Source: Cryobacterium mannosilyticum (GTDB lineage Bacteria > Actinomycetota > Actinomycetes > Actinomycetales > Microbacteriaceae). From it: 64,000 nt of DNA. This document shows, piece after piece, positions 32,335 through 41,035 of the stretch (within the stretch, counting starts at the first letter, position 1; every line of letters starts with the position of its first letter). The notes beneath the pieces were generated by a model that saw nothing but the letters and a program-made list of their open reading frames with translations, was not told the DNA's origin and did no database searches. A program made the translations under genes and the position numbers. The stretch covers positions 183,434-247,433 of the forward strand of contig NZ_SOFM01000010.1 in NCBI RefSeq assembly GCF_004402705.1, read 5' to 3'.

Positions 32335-33477
32335 CTAGCGCGAACGCCGGGCTGCACGTGGCAAGCGCAGCTCACGCTCCCCCAACGACGCGAAGTGCGC
32401 CTGCACGTCCCCGTCCGTCACCGCCTCAATGGTTCGGGGTTGCCAGACCGGAGTGCGGTCTTTGTCGATGACCTGAGCACGAATGCCCTCGACCACATCG
32501 GGGCCGGCCACCATGCGCAGCGACACCCGGTACTCCTGCTCCAGCACGTCTTCGAGGCTGCCGAGGTCGCGGGCCCGGCGCAGTGAAGCGAGGGTGACCG
32601 AGACGGCGGTCGGCGACTTGGCCAGAATTGCGGTCGCTGCATCGCGCGCTGACGCAACAGGCGACTGCTGCAACCGGGCGATGATCGTGGGCAGGTCGTT
32701 GCCGGCGTAGCATTCGTCGATCCAGGCGCGTTCGGCCAACAGCGAGGCCGGTGGCACGGTCGACGCGGCGTGCTCGGCGATGGCTGCGGCAGCGGGTATC
32801 CGCTTCAAAGTGTCCACCAGAGAATCAAGCCGCGTCGAGTTGACGAAGCTGTCGGCGAGGCCGAGCGCGATGGCATCGGCGCCGGTCATGGTCGCAGCGG
32901 TCAGGGCGAGGTGGGTGCCCAGGTCGCCAGGAGCGCGGGAATAGAGCCAGGTTCCGCCGACGTCGGGCACGAAACCGATCGTCGTCTCGGGCATGCCCAG
33001 CTTCGTGCGTTCGGTCACGACCCGGTGCGAGGCGTGCCCGCTGAGGCCGACTCCCCCGCCGAGCACGATGCGATCCATCAGAGCCACAAACGGTTTGGGA
33101 TACCTTTTGATCTGGGCGTTCATCGTGTACTCATCGGCCCAGAACTGCGCGTTCTCATCGGGATCGGTGCGGGCGTCGCGGTAGATCGACACGATGTCGC
33201 CGCCGGCACACAGGGCGCGGTCGCCGCTGCCGGTGAGTAGCACGGTGTGCACGGTGGGGTCGTCGGCCCACTCGGTCAGGGCCGCAGCGATCTCGCAGAT
33301 CATCGGGTGGGTCAGCGCGTTGAGCGCCTTGGGCCGGTTCAGAATGATGCGGGCCAGCTGGCCCTCCCGCTGCAGCAGCAGGTCAGGTTCAGTGACAGCG
33401 GATGCCGCCGTGCCGCCACTCGACGCCTCTGCCCCGCGCGTGTCTGAGGAGTTGTGGACCGCGCCAGTGCTGGGCAT
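32335..33477 (-). CDS. Enoyl-CoA hydratase/isomerase family, 3-hydroxyisobutyryl-CoA hydrolase type
   Basis: A 380-residue crotonase-fold protein. RIILNRPKALNALTHPMI, then GDRALCAGGDIVSIYRDA and the oxyanion-hole region IVLGGGVGLSGHASHRVV. The following MPETTIGFVPDVGGTWLYSR and the long C-terminal part (ECH_2) are typical of 3-hydroxyisobutyryl-CoA hydrolases of valine breakdown. The ATG at 33477 was chosen for its AAAGG site; the first 40 residues are low in complexity. No other valine-pathway genes are nearby, so the assignment is by family only. Confidence 0.82.
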   Translation of the reverse strand: MPSTGAVHNSSDTRGAEASSGGTAASAVTEPDLLLQREGQLARIILNRPKALNALTHPMICEIAAALTEWADDPTVHTVLLTGSGDRALCAGGDIVSIYRDARTDPDENAQFWADEYTMNAQIKRYPKPFVALMDRIVLGGGVGLSGHASHRVVTERTKLGMPETTIGFVPDVGGTWLYSRAPGDLGTHLALTAATMTGADAIALGLADSFVNSTRLDSLVDTLKRIPAAAAIAEHAASTVPPASLLAERAWIDECYAGNDLPTIIARLQQSPVASARDAATAILAKSPTAVSVTLASLRRARDLGSLEDVLEQEYRVSLRMVAGPDVVEGIRAQVIDKDRTPVWQPRTIEAVTDGDVQAHFASLGERELRLPRAARRSR

Positions 33478-33611
33478 AGAAGACCTTTCCGCGGCGATTC
33501 GGGTGTCGATTCGAGAATAGAGCCGATTGTCCTGACTCAGTCTATGGAAGGGATTTTTTGTGCCGCGACTCCGCATCGCTCGTTGCGGTATGTCTCAGAA
33601 TGGGTGACAAA

Positions 33612-33648
33612 GGTCGGGCTGACAGGATTTGAACCTGCGACCCCTTGA
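33612..33648. repeat. Middle attachment-site copy (tRNA-Pro 3' end)
   Basis: These 37 bases are identical to 37453-37489 and 15912-15948 and lie in the same orientation. The sequence to its right (33649-33738) resembles that after the 15911 copy, especially GGAACCGGGCGGTTCACTGC (33719-33738). Further right, GGGAAAATGGTGGGGAAATG (33783-33802) contains short direct repeats that could be integrase arm sites. Confidence 0.85.
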
Positions 33649-33829
33649 AAGTTCAGGCCTTAACTTGAACTTCACCGAGTGTCTCGGAAAACCCTCGGAT
33701 TCCCTTGTGATTACACGGAACCGGGCGGTTCACTGCTTTCGAGTGTACGCGGCCGTATCCGGACTTTCATGATTGATTTCGATGGGAAAATGGTGGGGAA
33801 ATGCTCGTAGGTCAAGCGTTCACTTTCCT

Positions 33830-34609
33830 TCAACGAGGATCCGTCACGTGCCGACGGATAAGCGCAACGAAAAGCGTGCCGGGCACGCCCGCGTCGCGGA
33901 TCGGGGCGCTTCTCTTGATGGTCTCGGTGAGCTCGTGGAGGATGCGAGCGGCGTCAGAGCGGGAACCGGACATGGTCGCTTCGCTGAGTTTCCATCCGCC
34001 GATGGTGTTCGCGTCGTGCTGGTTGACGATGAGGAAGAAGTTGTAGAGGTCGGTGATGTCTTTCGCTTCCAGGCGTGAGCGTGTCGCGTACGCCTTCAGG
34101 ATGATCGCAGTCTCGACACTCGGAACAGGAACGGTGAATTGCCGTGTCGATCCGTCGCGGAAGGTCACGCGGACGTCGACGAGTATCCGGTGACCGCTGA
34201 GCGCGAGCCGAAGGCCCGGGACGGCGTCGAACGCACGGCCGCCGTGCTCAGCACGCCCGAAGGTGCTGCTGTCGGCTGGCACGAGCAGGTCCACAGCGAC
34301 CTCTCCACCTGCTCCTCGCTCGTAGTGGTTGCCGCTCACCGCCTCGTACCCCGCCGCGATGAGTCTGTCATGCACGGTCCCGGATGCCGCGATGGCGGTC
34401 GTCATCGCGGCATCCGCGTCACCGGTGCGCCGGGCGAGTGACCCGGTCGCCGGGAACGCTGTCAATAGGAGGGATGCCATCTGCCCGCCGATGACGAGGA
34501 TGTCGTCGAGATCAAGGGCGATCGCGGCCACATCCTCGAGCGCCTGGAATGCAGCGTCGTCAGCGTCAGAGGTCGACACGGTCTCTGCAACCACCTGGGT
34601 CGTTGTCAT
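33830..34609 (-). CDS. AbiEii-like nucleotidyltransferase (putative toxin)
   Basis: A 259-residue protein with the features of AbiEii/AbiGii nucleotidyltransferases: ILVIGGQMASLLL (GG at residues 41-42), then RRTGDADAAM with the R-x-T-x-D-x-D metal motif (Asp 64 and 66). Later comes ILKAYATRSRLEAKDITDLY, matching the K...R...KD..D pattern of the family. AbiEii toxins block growth by transferring nucleotides, for example to tRNA. Its start overlaps the upstream stop (ATGA), so it is coupled to the AbiEi-like gene as in type IV toxin-antitoxin pairs. Longer than some relatives, but complete. Confidence 0.72.
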   Translation of the reverse strand: MTTTQVVAETVSTSDADDAAFQALEDVAAIALDLDDILVIGGQMASLLLTAFPATGSLARRTGDADAAMTTAIAASGTVHDRLIAAGYEAVSGNHYERGAGGEVAVDLLVPADSSTFGRAEHGGRAFDAVPGLRLALSGHRILVDVRVTFRDGSTRQFTVPVPSVETAIILKAYATRSRLEAKDITDLYNFFLIVNQHDANTIGGWKLSEATMSGSRSDAARILHELTETIKRSAPIRDAGVPGTLFVALIRRHVTDPR

Positions 34610-35592
34610 CTCAGGGCCCTCTGAAGCACTCGCCTGGCCAGGCGATCGATCGCTTCGCCCGCGTCCGGGCCACCGGTTCGCCGGACGTCCCACGCCGCGA
34701 GCACCGGATCCACCGTACGTGGATGCGCTGACCAAGCTGCGGCAGTCGCCCAGATGGTCGGATCGGCGGGGATGACGACTTCGAGGCTGGCTTCATCTCG
34801 CGCCGCCTCGGCGAACTTGGCGCGGGCCAGCGGCAGCCCCTTCTTCGCGTAGACGAGGGCCTTCCTGGGCACCCGCCACGGCGCGATCGTGTCGGCGGCC
34901 GCGTCCCCTGAGAGCAGCACGTCCGGACTGGTGGCCTGGGCGTCCTCGGCCTGCTTGATGATCGGGTCAAGGCTGTACCAGGACTCTGTGATGCCACCGG
35001 GGCCCGGGTAGGTGTCCAGGAAGCGGTCCCAGAGCCTCTCTGGCTCGACGGCGCGCCAACGGCCGTTGGCCTTCTCGACGGTGCCCATCCAGTCTTTGAG
35101 AGCCTTGGAGACCGCCGCCTGCGAGGTGCCTATCTGCGCCGCAAGTTCCACCTGCGTGCGCGGCTCATCGGAAAACAGAAGCACCCGCATCAGCGCATGG
35201 CGACCCCACGATGGTCGACCCCTCGGCCGGCCCACGTCCTCGATGTCGTCGACGAGGCCGAGGAACTGCGTCTTCCTGCCCCAGATCAGAATGCTGTCGT
35301 TGACGCCGGCGACGGCGAGGTCTGGCGTGGCCTCGGCGAGCGTGCGAATCGACGTCGGAACGCTCGGCATCACGATCAGCAGTCGTCTGTTCGTGCTCTC
35401 ATTCCGCACCCCGCGCTGACGAGCCCGATCGAGCATCCTCATCACGTCGGACGGTGAAGGGGTGCGGGCGCACACCTTCAACTCGACGGGGACGCCGTTG
35501 ACGACGAGGTCGCTCGCACTGTCGATGGCCACATTCAGGCCGAATGACGTGAGCAGGTCGATACCAGCGTCCGCTGTCAAGTGAGGTGCCAT
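34606..35592 (-). CDS. AbiEi-like regulator with PD-(D/E)XK-like N-terminal segment
   Basis: A 328-residue protein encoded just before the nucleotidyltransferase, the antitoxin position of AbiE-type systems. A winged helix-turn-helix lies in the middle (LFSDEPRTQVELAAQIGTSQ, AAVSKALKDWMG; residues about 135-175), followed by an AbiEi-like C-terminal part. The first 110 residues are unusual: SASDLVVNGVPVELKVC places Asp28, Glu37 and Lys39 in a D-x8-E-x-K pattern like PD-(D/E)XK nucleases, followed by helices and strands (RRLLIVMPSVPTS). It could be a DNA-binding antitoxin with a nuclease-like or degenerate sensor domain. The -10-like TATAGA sits eight bases before the ATG, suggesting leaderless mRNA. 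Confidence 0.6.
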   Translation of the reverse strand: MAPHLTADAGIDLLTSFGLNVAIDSASDLVVNGVPVELKVCARTPSPSDVMRMLDRARQRGVRNESTNRRLLIVMPSVPTSIRTLAEATPDLAVAGVNDSILIWGRKTQFLGLVDDIEDVGRPRGRPSWGRHALMRVLLFSDEPRTQVELAAQIGTSQAAVSKALKDWMGTVEKANGRWRAVEPERLWDRFLDTYPGPGGITESWYSLDPIIKQAEDAQATSPDVLLSGDAAADTIAPWRVPRKALVYAKKGLPLARAKFAEAARDEASLEVVIPADPTIWATAAAWSAHPRTVDPVLAAWDVRRTGGPDAGEAIDRLARRVLQRALR

Positions 35593-35603
35593 GCCCCAAT
35601 TCT

Positions 35604-35637
35604 ATAACTTAATGCGGCAATTTCTACCTTTAGTTAT
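35604..35637. promoter_or_regulatory. Inverted repeat between AbiE-like pair and DUF4238 gene
   Basis: ATAACT (35604-35609) and AGTTAT (35632-35637) form an inverted repeat in the 92-base divergent promoter. AbiEi proteins autoregulate by binding inverted repeats, so this is a candidate operator controlling both directions. Confidence 0.45.
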
Positions 35638-35684
35638 GACGCGTGCGGATTCGTTACGGACGGCCGGTGCTTTAGAGTTGCGCC

Positions 35685-36860
35685 GTGACGAAGCGGAAGC
35701 GTGCCCGACCTGCCCCTCAGAAGCAGCCGTACGAGCTGGCCGCCGAAGCGATGACGGCCGCTGGCCAGGAGCCCAAGGGGCATCACCTGGTGCCAAGATT
35801 TTACCTCGAGCGGTGGGCGGTGAATGATCGCATCCGTGTTACAGACATGGTCAACGATCGCCGCACCTTCGAGCTGTCCCCGAGCAAGGCCGCGCGCGTG
35901 AATGACTTCTACCGGTCGGAGGATCATGAGGCGGGCGACCAGTCCCCCGTGGTCTATGAGGCGTGGCTATCTGAGATCGAGGGGAAGGCTGCCGGGGTGA
36001 TCGCACAGATCCTCGAGGACGGCATCAACTCGATGTCAGCACAACAACACTCCGATCTCTGCCACTTCTTGGGGATGCAGATCACCCGTACCCATGCCGC
36101 ACGGATCGGGCGTCGTTCTGTCGCAACTCATGGACTCGCCCACCTGAGCGCCGACGGCCACGACGGAGCGCTCCGTCAGTTTCTGGTCAAACTGGGCCGT
36201 GAACCGACTCCGCAGGCCGTGCGCGATATGCGCAACCAACTCCCCGACATGATCGCTGACCCTATGAAGTTCCCGCTTAGCCGCATGGAGGACCTGCGAA
36301 TGTCGAGCATCTCAGGCGGTCACGCTGCGATCTTCATCGGAAACCGAAACTTCGCAATCTACGAGACGACCCGCGCGCTCATCACGTGCGACGAACCGGT
36401 CATTGAGCTCGCCGAGGACATGGGGGTTCATCCCGAAATCGGAGCACTGTGGGGCGCGCCGATCTATGTCTTCCCACTCGACCCGCACCATGTCCTCGCA
36501 ATGTTCCGCCGCGATTTGCCGGCACCCGGACCGATCGAGTTGACGACAGCGGAGACGTTGGAGCTCAACGCTGTGATCGCTGGCAGCGCCCGCCATTATG
36601 CGTTCTCGCGCCCAAGCGACAAGCTCGCCACGAAGATCTACTTGCCTCCCCCGGCGCCGCCCGGCGCGTCTCAGATCCACAAGAACCCGGCTGACGCCAC
36701 CAGCGAGCTAATTCAGTTCTGGACGCCGAAACGATGGCATGGCGATGAACGGGCGCCGGTGCGCCCGGTTGAGCACTGGTGGCCCGCTGTAGTTCCGTCG
36801 CCGCCGATTCCGACTCCCGACGAGCGCGAGATGATGAAGAGGCAGAGCCGCGAGCGGTAG
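35685..36860 (+). CDS. DUF4238-family protein
   Basis: A 391-residue cytoplasmic protein with the DUF4238 signature near the N-terminus: KGHHLVPRFYLERWAVNDRI (HH-x-V/L-P-x-x-Y-L-x-x-F/W). It continues with QHSDLCHFLGMQITRTHAAR and, in the second half, FAIYETTRALITCDEPVIEL and GAPIYVFPLDPHH, conserved family patterns. The function of DUF4238 is unknown; the HH motif and frequent occurrence in mobile islands suggest a nuclease or defence role (inference). The GTG at 35685 lies six bases after a -10-like TAGAGT, so it may be leaderless. It is divergent from the AbiE-like pair and bounded by the same attachment sites. Confidence 0.75.
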   Translation: MTKRKRARPAPQKQPYELAAEAMTAAGQEPKGHHLVPRFYLERWAVNDRIRVTDMVNDRRTFELSPSKAARVNDFYRSEDHEAGDQSPVVYEAWLSEIEGKAAGVIAQILEDGINSMSAQQHSDLCHFLGMQITRTHAARIGRRSVATHGLAHLSADGHDGALRQFLVKLGREPTPQAVRDMRNQLPDMIADPMKFPLSRMEDLRMSSISGGHAAIFIGNRNFAIYETTRALITCDEPVIELAEDMGVHPEIGALWGAPIYVFPLDPHHVLAMFRRDLPAPGPIELTTAETLELNAVIAGSARHYAFSRPSDKLATKIYLPPPAPPGASQIHKNPADATSELIQFWTPKRWHGDERAPVRPVEHWWPAVVPSPPIPTPDEREMMKRQSRER

Positions 36861-37367
36861 CGGGGCCACGACCGATAACCAGACACGTCTCGTGCCACAA
36901 GGGACAAGGTTCGCTCTCTCATCTTCTGCCCTGTGCCGCAGACCTCGCGGTTCATCAGCGCCACGTAGGATCCGGTCGAGAGCCTGCCGACAAGAGTGTC
37001 GAAGTGATGCGCCTACGGAAAGCTGATCCGCGTACCCAGACGTCGATGCCTCGCTCGCCTCGGCCCGAAGCGTCGAGAATCGCTGGCAGAGGCACGCTGC
37101 GATGAAATCCTCGATGGCGTCACCGCCGGGTTTTGCGAGTGCTGTCCAGTCGTTTTGTCCCATGACATGTGTAGAGCGGGCCAACGCTCTCTCAAGAACG
37201 ATGGGTCGGTCCGGCTCAGGAACCAATACTGCCCGAGAGGGCAAGGCACCCAGCATTCGAGACAATCCGACGAGCGCGGAAACGGCTGAAAACACGCTCA
37301 GCAGCCGAGAAGACAACCACAACTCAAGAATCGCGACCGAAGCCGGACGCGAGAACCCCATAAACCA
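36861..37367. other. Gap without recognisable gene
   Basis: About 500 bases between the DUF4238 gene and the terminator/tRNA-Pro. Frames are open on both strands, but none has family motifs, a ribosome-binding site or normal composition. An integrase would be expected here next to the tRNA; I see no trace of one. Confidence 0.35.
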
Positions 37368-37410
37368 GAAATCACTCCTGAGAAGCCTCAGGAGCGATTT
37401 CTTTTTGTTT
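37368..37410 (+). terminator. Intrinsic terminator
   Basis: Stem GAAATC plus CTCCTGAG with complements around an AAGC loop, followed by TTTTTGTTT. It blocks plus-strand transcription from the cargo into the tRNA-Pro gene. Confidence 0.7.
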
Positions 37411-37451
37411 CGACCGGACCGTTTCGTGAAGAGTTTCGCGAACGGCCCCTT

Positions 37452-37528
<77 letters not shown>

Positions 37529-37818
37529 CCGCTCCCACAGACGATTTCAAGGAACAAAACCAGCAGGAGACAACTCCGATAGCTTACCGCCTTCGGTGGG
37601 TGCCCGCGCACCGCTGGCGCCCCACAATCGCGACTCAGACGGCTCAAACCGAAAGTAGCAGGGCGGAATCGCAGGTACAGGATGCCGCTGAGCGCGCGAA
37701 AACGCATCCCGGCCGAGCGCTTCCGGGCCAATCCCCTGACCACGCATAGGAAATCCATAGAACGCGCCCGTAGCGTGACGCGAGGCTGGTCTCGGCCGCT
37801 CCCCCAACGAAGGAAACC

Positions 37819-38292
37819 ATGTCTCGCAATAATTCTGACGTCCTGGCGAAAATCAACGTGCCCCTCGCGCTCCTGTGGCTGGCCGGGTTCGTCGTCACCG
37901 CGGTGGGCTACCTGGTGATGACGTCCTCGAATGCCGCCCAGGCTCAATTCGCCAGTTCAGGCTCGCAGGATTATGCGACCTACTTCACGGCGCAGTCCGG
38001 GAGCACCCTGGGCACCACGCTGATGGGGGCCGGCGTGCTGGGGCTCCTGCTGGCGCTGGCCGCGCACGTGAAGACCCACCCCGCCGGGATCGCTGCAGGC
38101 GTGGCCGACGCGGAGCCGGCCGAGGACTCCTTCGACGATGAACTCGACCTGTCCGGTGAGGATCTCGACGCCGACGAGATCGACGCCGACGACGCGGTCG
38201 AGACGACCGGCATGGCCGGGACCGACGACGAAGCCACCGCCTTGGGCGAGGCCGCGGCCGAGCCCGAACTGGAGCCGACGACCGCGCGCTGA
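37819..38292 (+). CDS. Small membrane protein with acidic tail
   Basis: A 157-residue protein with two membrane helices (PLALLWLAGFVVTAVGYLVM and TLMGAGVLGLLLALAAHV) joined by a polar loop. The 75-residue tail is very acidic (DDELDLSGEDLDADEIDADD). I do not recognise a family. AACGAAGGAAACC precedes the ATG. It is the first chromosomal gene beyond tRNA-Pro. Confidence 0.65.
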   Translation: MSRNNSDVLAKINVPLALLWLAGFVVTAVGYLVMTSSNAAQAQFASSGSQDYATYFTAQSGSTLGTTLMGAGVLGLLLALAAHVKTHPAGIAAGVADAEPAEDSFDDELDLSGEDLDADEIDADDAVETTGMAGTDDEATALGEAAAEPELEPTTAR

Positions 38293-38365
38293 GACACCGA
38301 AAAATGGCGGCGGCGAGTTCGACCCAAAACCCCCGTGCGACGCCCTGACGCGGTAATTTGAACGC

Positions 38366-38959
38366 GTGACGCCGAACCCTGAGATCACCATCGCATCCGT
38401 CGAGACGGTGCCCTGGGACGACGTGCGCACGGTGTTCGGCAACCGCGGCGACCCGCACCGGTGCTGGTGCCAGTTCTTCAAGCTTCCCAACAAGGCGTGG
38501 GAGACCGCGGAACCGGCGCAGTGCGAGCAGCTGTTGCAGGACCAGGTGCGCGCCCACGACCCGGCGCCCGGCGTGATCGCGTATCAGGGCGACGAGCCCG
38601 TGGGCTGGTGCGCGGTCGAGCCCCGGCCGAACTATCCGCGGCTGCGGCGGGCGAAGGTGGTCACCGAGGGCAGCCGGCAGGATGCCGACGACGCGTCGGT
38701 CTGGGCGGTCACCTGCTTCGTCGTGAGGGTCGGTTTTCGCCGGCACGGGATCGCGGCGGACCTGTTGGCCGGCGCGGTCGAGCAGGCGCGCCGGCTCGGC
38801 GCGCGGGTGATAGAGGGTTATCCGGTGGACACGGCCGAGCGGGTGAAGGCGCCGGCTGCGGAGCTGTACCACGGGACGGTGTCGTTGTTTCTCGGCGCGG
38901 GGTTCGAGGTTGTGGCACGGCCGACGGGTGATCGCGCGGTGGTCGAGCTGGTTCTGTAG
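38366..38959 (+). CDS. GNAT-family N-acetyltransferase
   Basis: A 197-residue acetyltransferase. The acetyl-CoA site is visible as VTCFVVRVGFRRHGIAADLL (the R/Q-x-x-G-x-G/A loop) with the following helix AGAVEQARRLGARVIEGYP. The N-terminus has GDPHRCWCQFFKLPNKAW, a Cys/Trp-rich pattern known from actinobacterial GNATs. The acceptor is unknown. Starts at GTG 38366. Confidence 0.82.
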   Translation: MTPNPEITIASVETVPWDDVRTVFGNRGDPHRCWCQFFKLPNKAWETAEPAQCEQLLQDQVRAHDPAPGVIAYQGDEPVGWCAVEPRPNYPRLRRAKVVTEGSRQDADDASVWAVTCFVVRVGFRRHGIAADLLAGAVEQARRLGARVIEGYPVDTAERVKAPAAELYHGTVSLFLGAGFEVVARPTGDRAVVELVL

Positions 38960-38968
38960 GGGGCCTGG

Positions 38969-39050
38969 GGTCTCGACAAGCTCGACCACCGGTGCCCACA
39001 GTGATCGAGCCTGTCGAGATCCTGGATTGGTCTCGACAAGCTCGACCACC
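38969..39050. repeat. TCGA-rich dispersed inverted repeats (three copies)
   Basis: TCTCGACAAGCTCGACCACC occurs twice (38971-38990 and 39031-39050), with a related inverted copy, GATCGAGCCTGTCGAGATCC (39003-39022), in between. Related copies lie at 53672-53693 and 62021-62042. The arms can form hairpins; here they sit between the convergent GNAT and acs genes and may act as terminators. Confidence 0.7.
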
Positions 39051-39058
39051 GTCACGAG

Positions 39059-41035
39059 CTACGCGGACGCGGTCGCGCCCGCCAGGCTCGTCGCGATGGT
39101 GCGCATCGACGTGGTGTCCGCCAAGGTGGCGACGTCGCCCACGTCCCGGCCCTCCGCCACGTCCCGCAGCAAACGGCGCATGATCTTCCCCGAACGCGTC
39201 TTCGGCAGCTCGGGCACGATCAGGAGGCGCTTCGGCCGGGCGATCGGCCCGATCTCCGCGGCTACATGCGCCTTGAGCACGGCGGCGACCGACTCATTGT
39301 CGAGCACGTCGTCGTCGTTCCGGTCACGGAGAATGACGAACGCCACGATGGCCTGCCCGGTCGTCGCATCCGCGGCTCCCACCACGGCGGCCTCCGCCAC
39401 CATCGGATGCGAGACCAGCGCCGACTCCACCTCCACCGTGGAGATGCGGTGGCCGGAGATGTTCATCACATCGTCGACCCGGCCGAGCAGCCAGATGTCA
39501 CCGTGCTCGTCGTACTTCGCCCCGTCCCCGGCGAAGTAGAAGCCCTGCGCCTTGAACCGGTCCCAGTACACCTCCTGCGCGCGATCCGGCTCGCCCCAAA
39601 TGCCGCGGGACATGGCCGGCCAGGGCTTGTCGATCACGAGATACCCGCCCCCGCCGGATTCCACGGTCTCGCCGTGGTCGTCGACGACCCGCACCGAGAT
39701 GCCGGGCAACGCCTGGTGCGCCGAGCCCGGTTTCGTGGCGGTGAGGCCGGGCAGCGGCGAGATCATGATCGCGCCGGTCTCCGTCTGCCACCACGTGTCC
39801 ACGATCGGTGTCGTGCTCCGGCCGATGTGGGTGTGGTACCACATCCACGCCTCCGGGTTGATCGGCTCCCCCACGCTGCCGAGCAGGCGCACCGACTCGA
39901 GGTTGTAGCCCTGCGGGATGTGTTCGCCCCACTTCATGAACGTGCGGATCAGCGTCGGGGCGATGTAGTAGATCGTCACCCCGTATTTCTCGATGATCTC
40001 GAAGTGCCGGCCCTCGTGCGGTGTGTTCGGGGTGCCCTCGTACATCACCTGGGTCGCCCGGTTCGCGAGCGGCCCGTAGACGATGTAGCTGTGCCCGGTG
40101 ATCCAGCCCACGTCGGCCCCGCACCAGTACACGTCGGTGTCCGGCTTGAGGTCGAACACGGCCCGGTGCGTGTACGCCACCTGGGTGAGGTAGCCGCCCG
40201 AGGTGTGCAGGATCCCCTTGGGCTTCCCGGTCGTGCCCGACGTGTAGAGGATGAACAGAGGATGCTCCGCGTCGAACGACTCGGGCTCGTGCTCGGCCGA
40301 CTGGGAGCCGACCAGGTCGTGCCACCAGAGGTCGCGACCCTCCTGCATGGCGACGGGCTCCCCCACCCGGCGCACCACGATCACCTTCTCCACGGTTTCG
40401 GCGCCCCCCAGCGCCTCGTCCACGTTCTCCTTCATCGGTGCGCCGACCCCTCGCCGGTACTGACCGTCGGAGGTGATCACCACTCGCGCCGCGGCGTCGT
40501 CCACCCTGGCGCGCAGCGCCGCCGGCGCGAATCCGCCGAAGACGACGCTGTGCACGAGACCCAGCCGCGCGCAGGCGAGCATGGAGACGACCGCCTCCGG
40601 GATCATCGGCAACTGGATGACAACCCGGTCGCCGGCGACCAGCCCGAGGGAGCTCAGCGCGTTCGCCGCCCGGCAGACCTCGTCGGTGAGCTGCGCGTAG
40701 GTGATGTCCCGGGTGTCGCCCGGTTCGCCCACCCAGTGCAGCGCAACCTGGTCGCCGTGCCCCGACTCGACGTGCCGGTCGAGGCAGTTGTACGCCACGT
40801 TGAGCTTGCCGCCGTGGAACCAGCGCGCGTTGGGCGGGTTCGACCAATCGAGCACCTCGTCCCAGGGCTGGGTCCAGACCAGGTTCTCGGCCTGGGTCGC
40901 CCAGAAGTGCTCGCTGTCCCGGTCGGCGTGCTCGTAGTGCGACGCGTCGGCATTGGCCTGCGCCTGGAACTGCTCGGTCGGTGCGAAGAGGCGCGGGACA
41001 TCCGGACCGGTGTGGGTGATGGTTTCCCTGTTCAT
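39059..41035 (-). CDS. acs: Acetyl-CoA synthetase
   Basis: A 658-residue AMP-forming acetate:CoA ligase. The ATP-binding motif is FILYTSGTTGKPKG, with GADVGWITGHSY, WWQTETGAIMISPLPG and YFAGDGAKYDEHGDIWLLGR following. The catalytic-acetylation-site Lys lies in PKTRSGKIMRR near the C-terminus. It converts acetate to acetyl-CoA in the cytoplasm. The ATG at 41035 overlaps the symporter stop by one base. Together with the symporter and DUF485 gene it forms an acetate uptake and activation operon. The Lys motif suggests control by protein acetylation. Confidence 0.95.
   Translation of the reverse strand: MNRETITHTGPDVPRLFAPTEQFQAQANADASHYEHADRDSEHFWATQAENLVWTQPWDEVLDWSNPPNARWFHGGKLNVAYNCLDRHVESGHGDQVALHWVGEPGDTRDITYAQLTDEVCRAANALSSLGLVAGDRVVIQLPMIPEAVVSMLACARLGLVHSVVFGGFAPAALRARVDDAAARVVITSDGQYRRGVGAPMKENVDEALGGAETVEKVIVVRRVGEPVAMQEGRDLWWHDLVGSQSAEHEPESFDAEHPLFILYTSGTTGKPKGILHTSGGYLTQVAYTHRAVFDLKPDTDVYWCGADVGWITGHSYIVYGPLANRATQVMYEGTPNTPHEGRHFEIIEKYGVTIYYIAPTLIRTFMKWGEHIPQGYNLESVRLLGSVGEPINPEAWMWYHTHIGRSTTPIVDTWWQTETGAIMISPLPGLTATKPGSAHQALPGISVRVVDDHGETVESGGGGYLVIDKPWPAMSRGIWGEPDRAQEVYWDRFKAQGFYFAGDGAKYDEHGDIWLLGRVDDVMNISGHRISTVEVESALVSHPMVAEAAVVGAADATTGQAIVAFVILRDRNDDDVLDNESVAAVLKAHVAAEIGPIARPKRLLIVPELPKTRSGKIMRRLLRDVAEGRDVGDVATLADTTSMRTIATSLAGATASA

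Noticed and set aside
32093..32338. An 81-codon plus-strand frame between the aldo/keto reductase and the hydrolase
   Set aside because: No ribosome-binding site and no recognisable motif; the opposite strand is equally open. Treated as non-coding.
36861..37450. Possible integrase between the DUF4238 gene and tRNA-Pro
   Set aside because: I looked on both strands for the R...HxxR...Y motifs and for the MSRPR-type start and found none.
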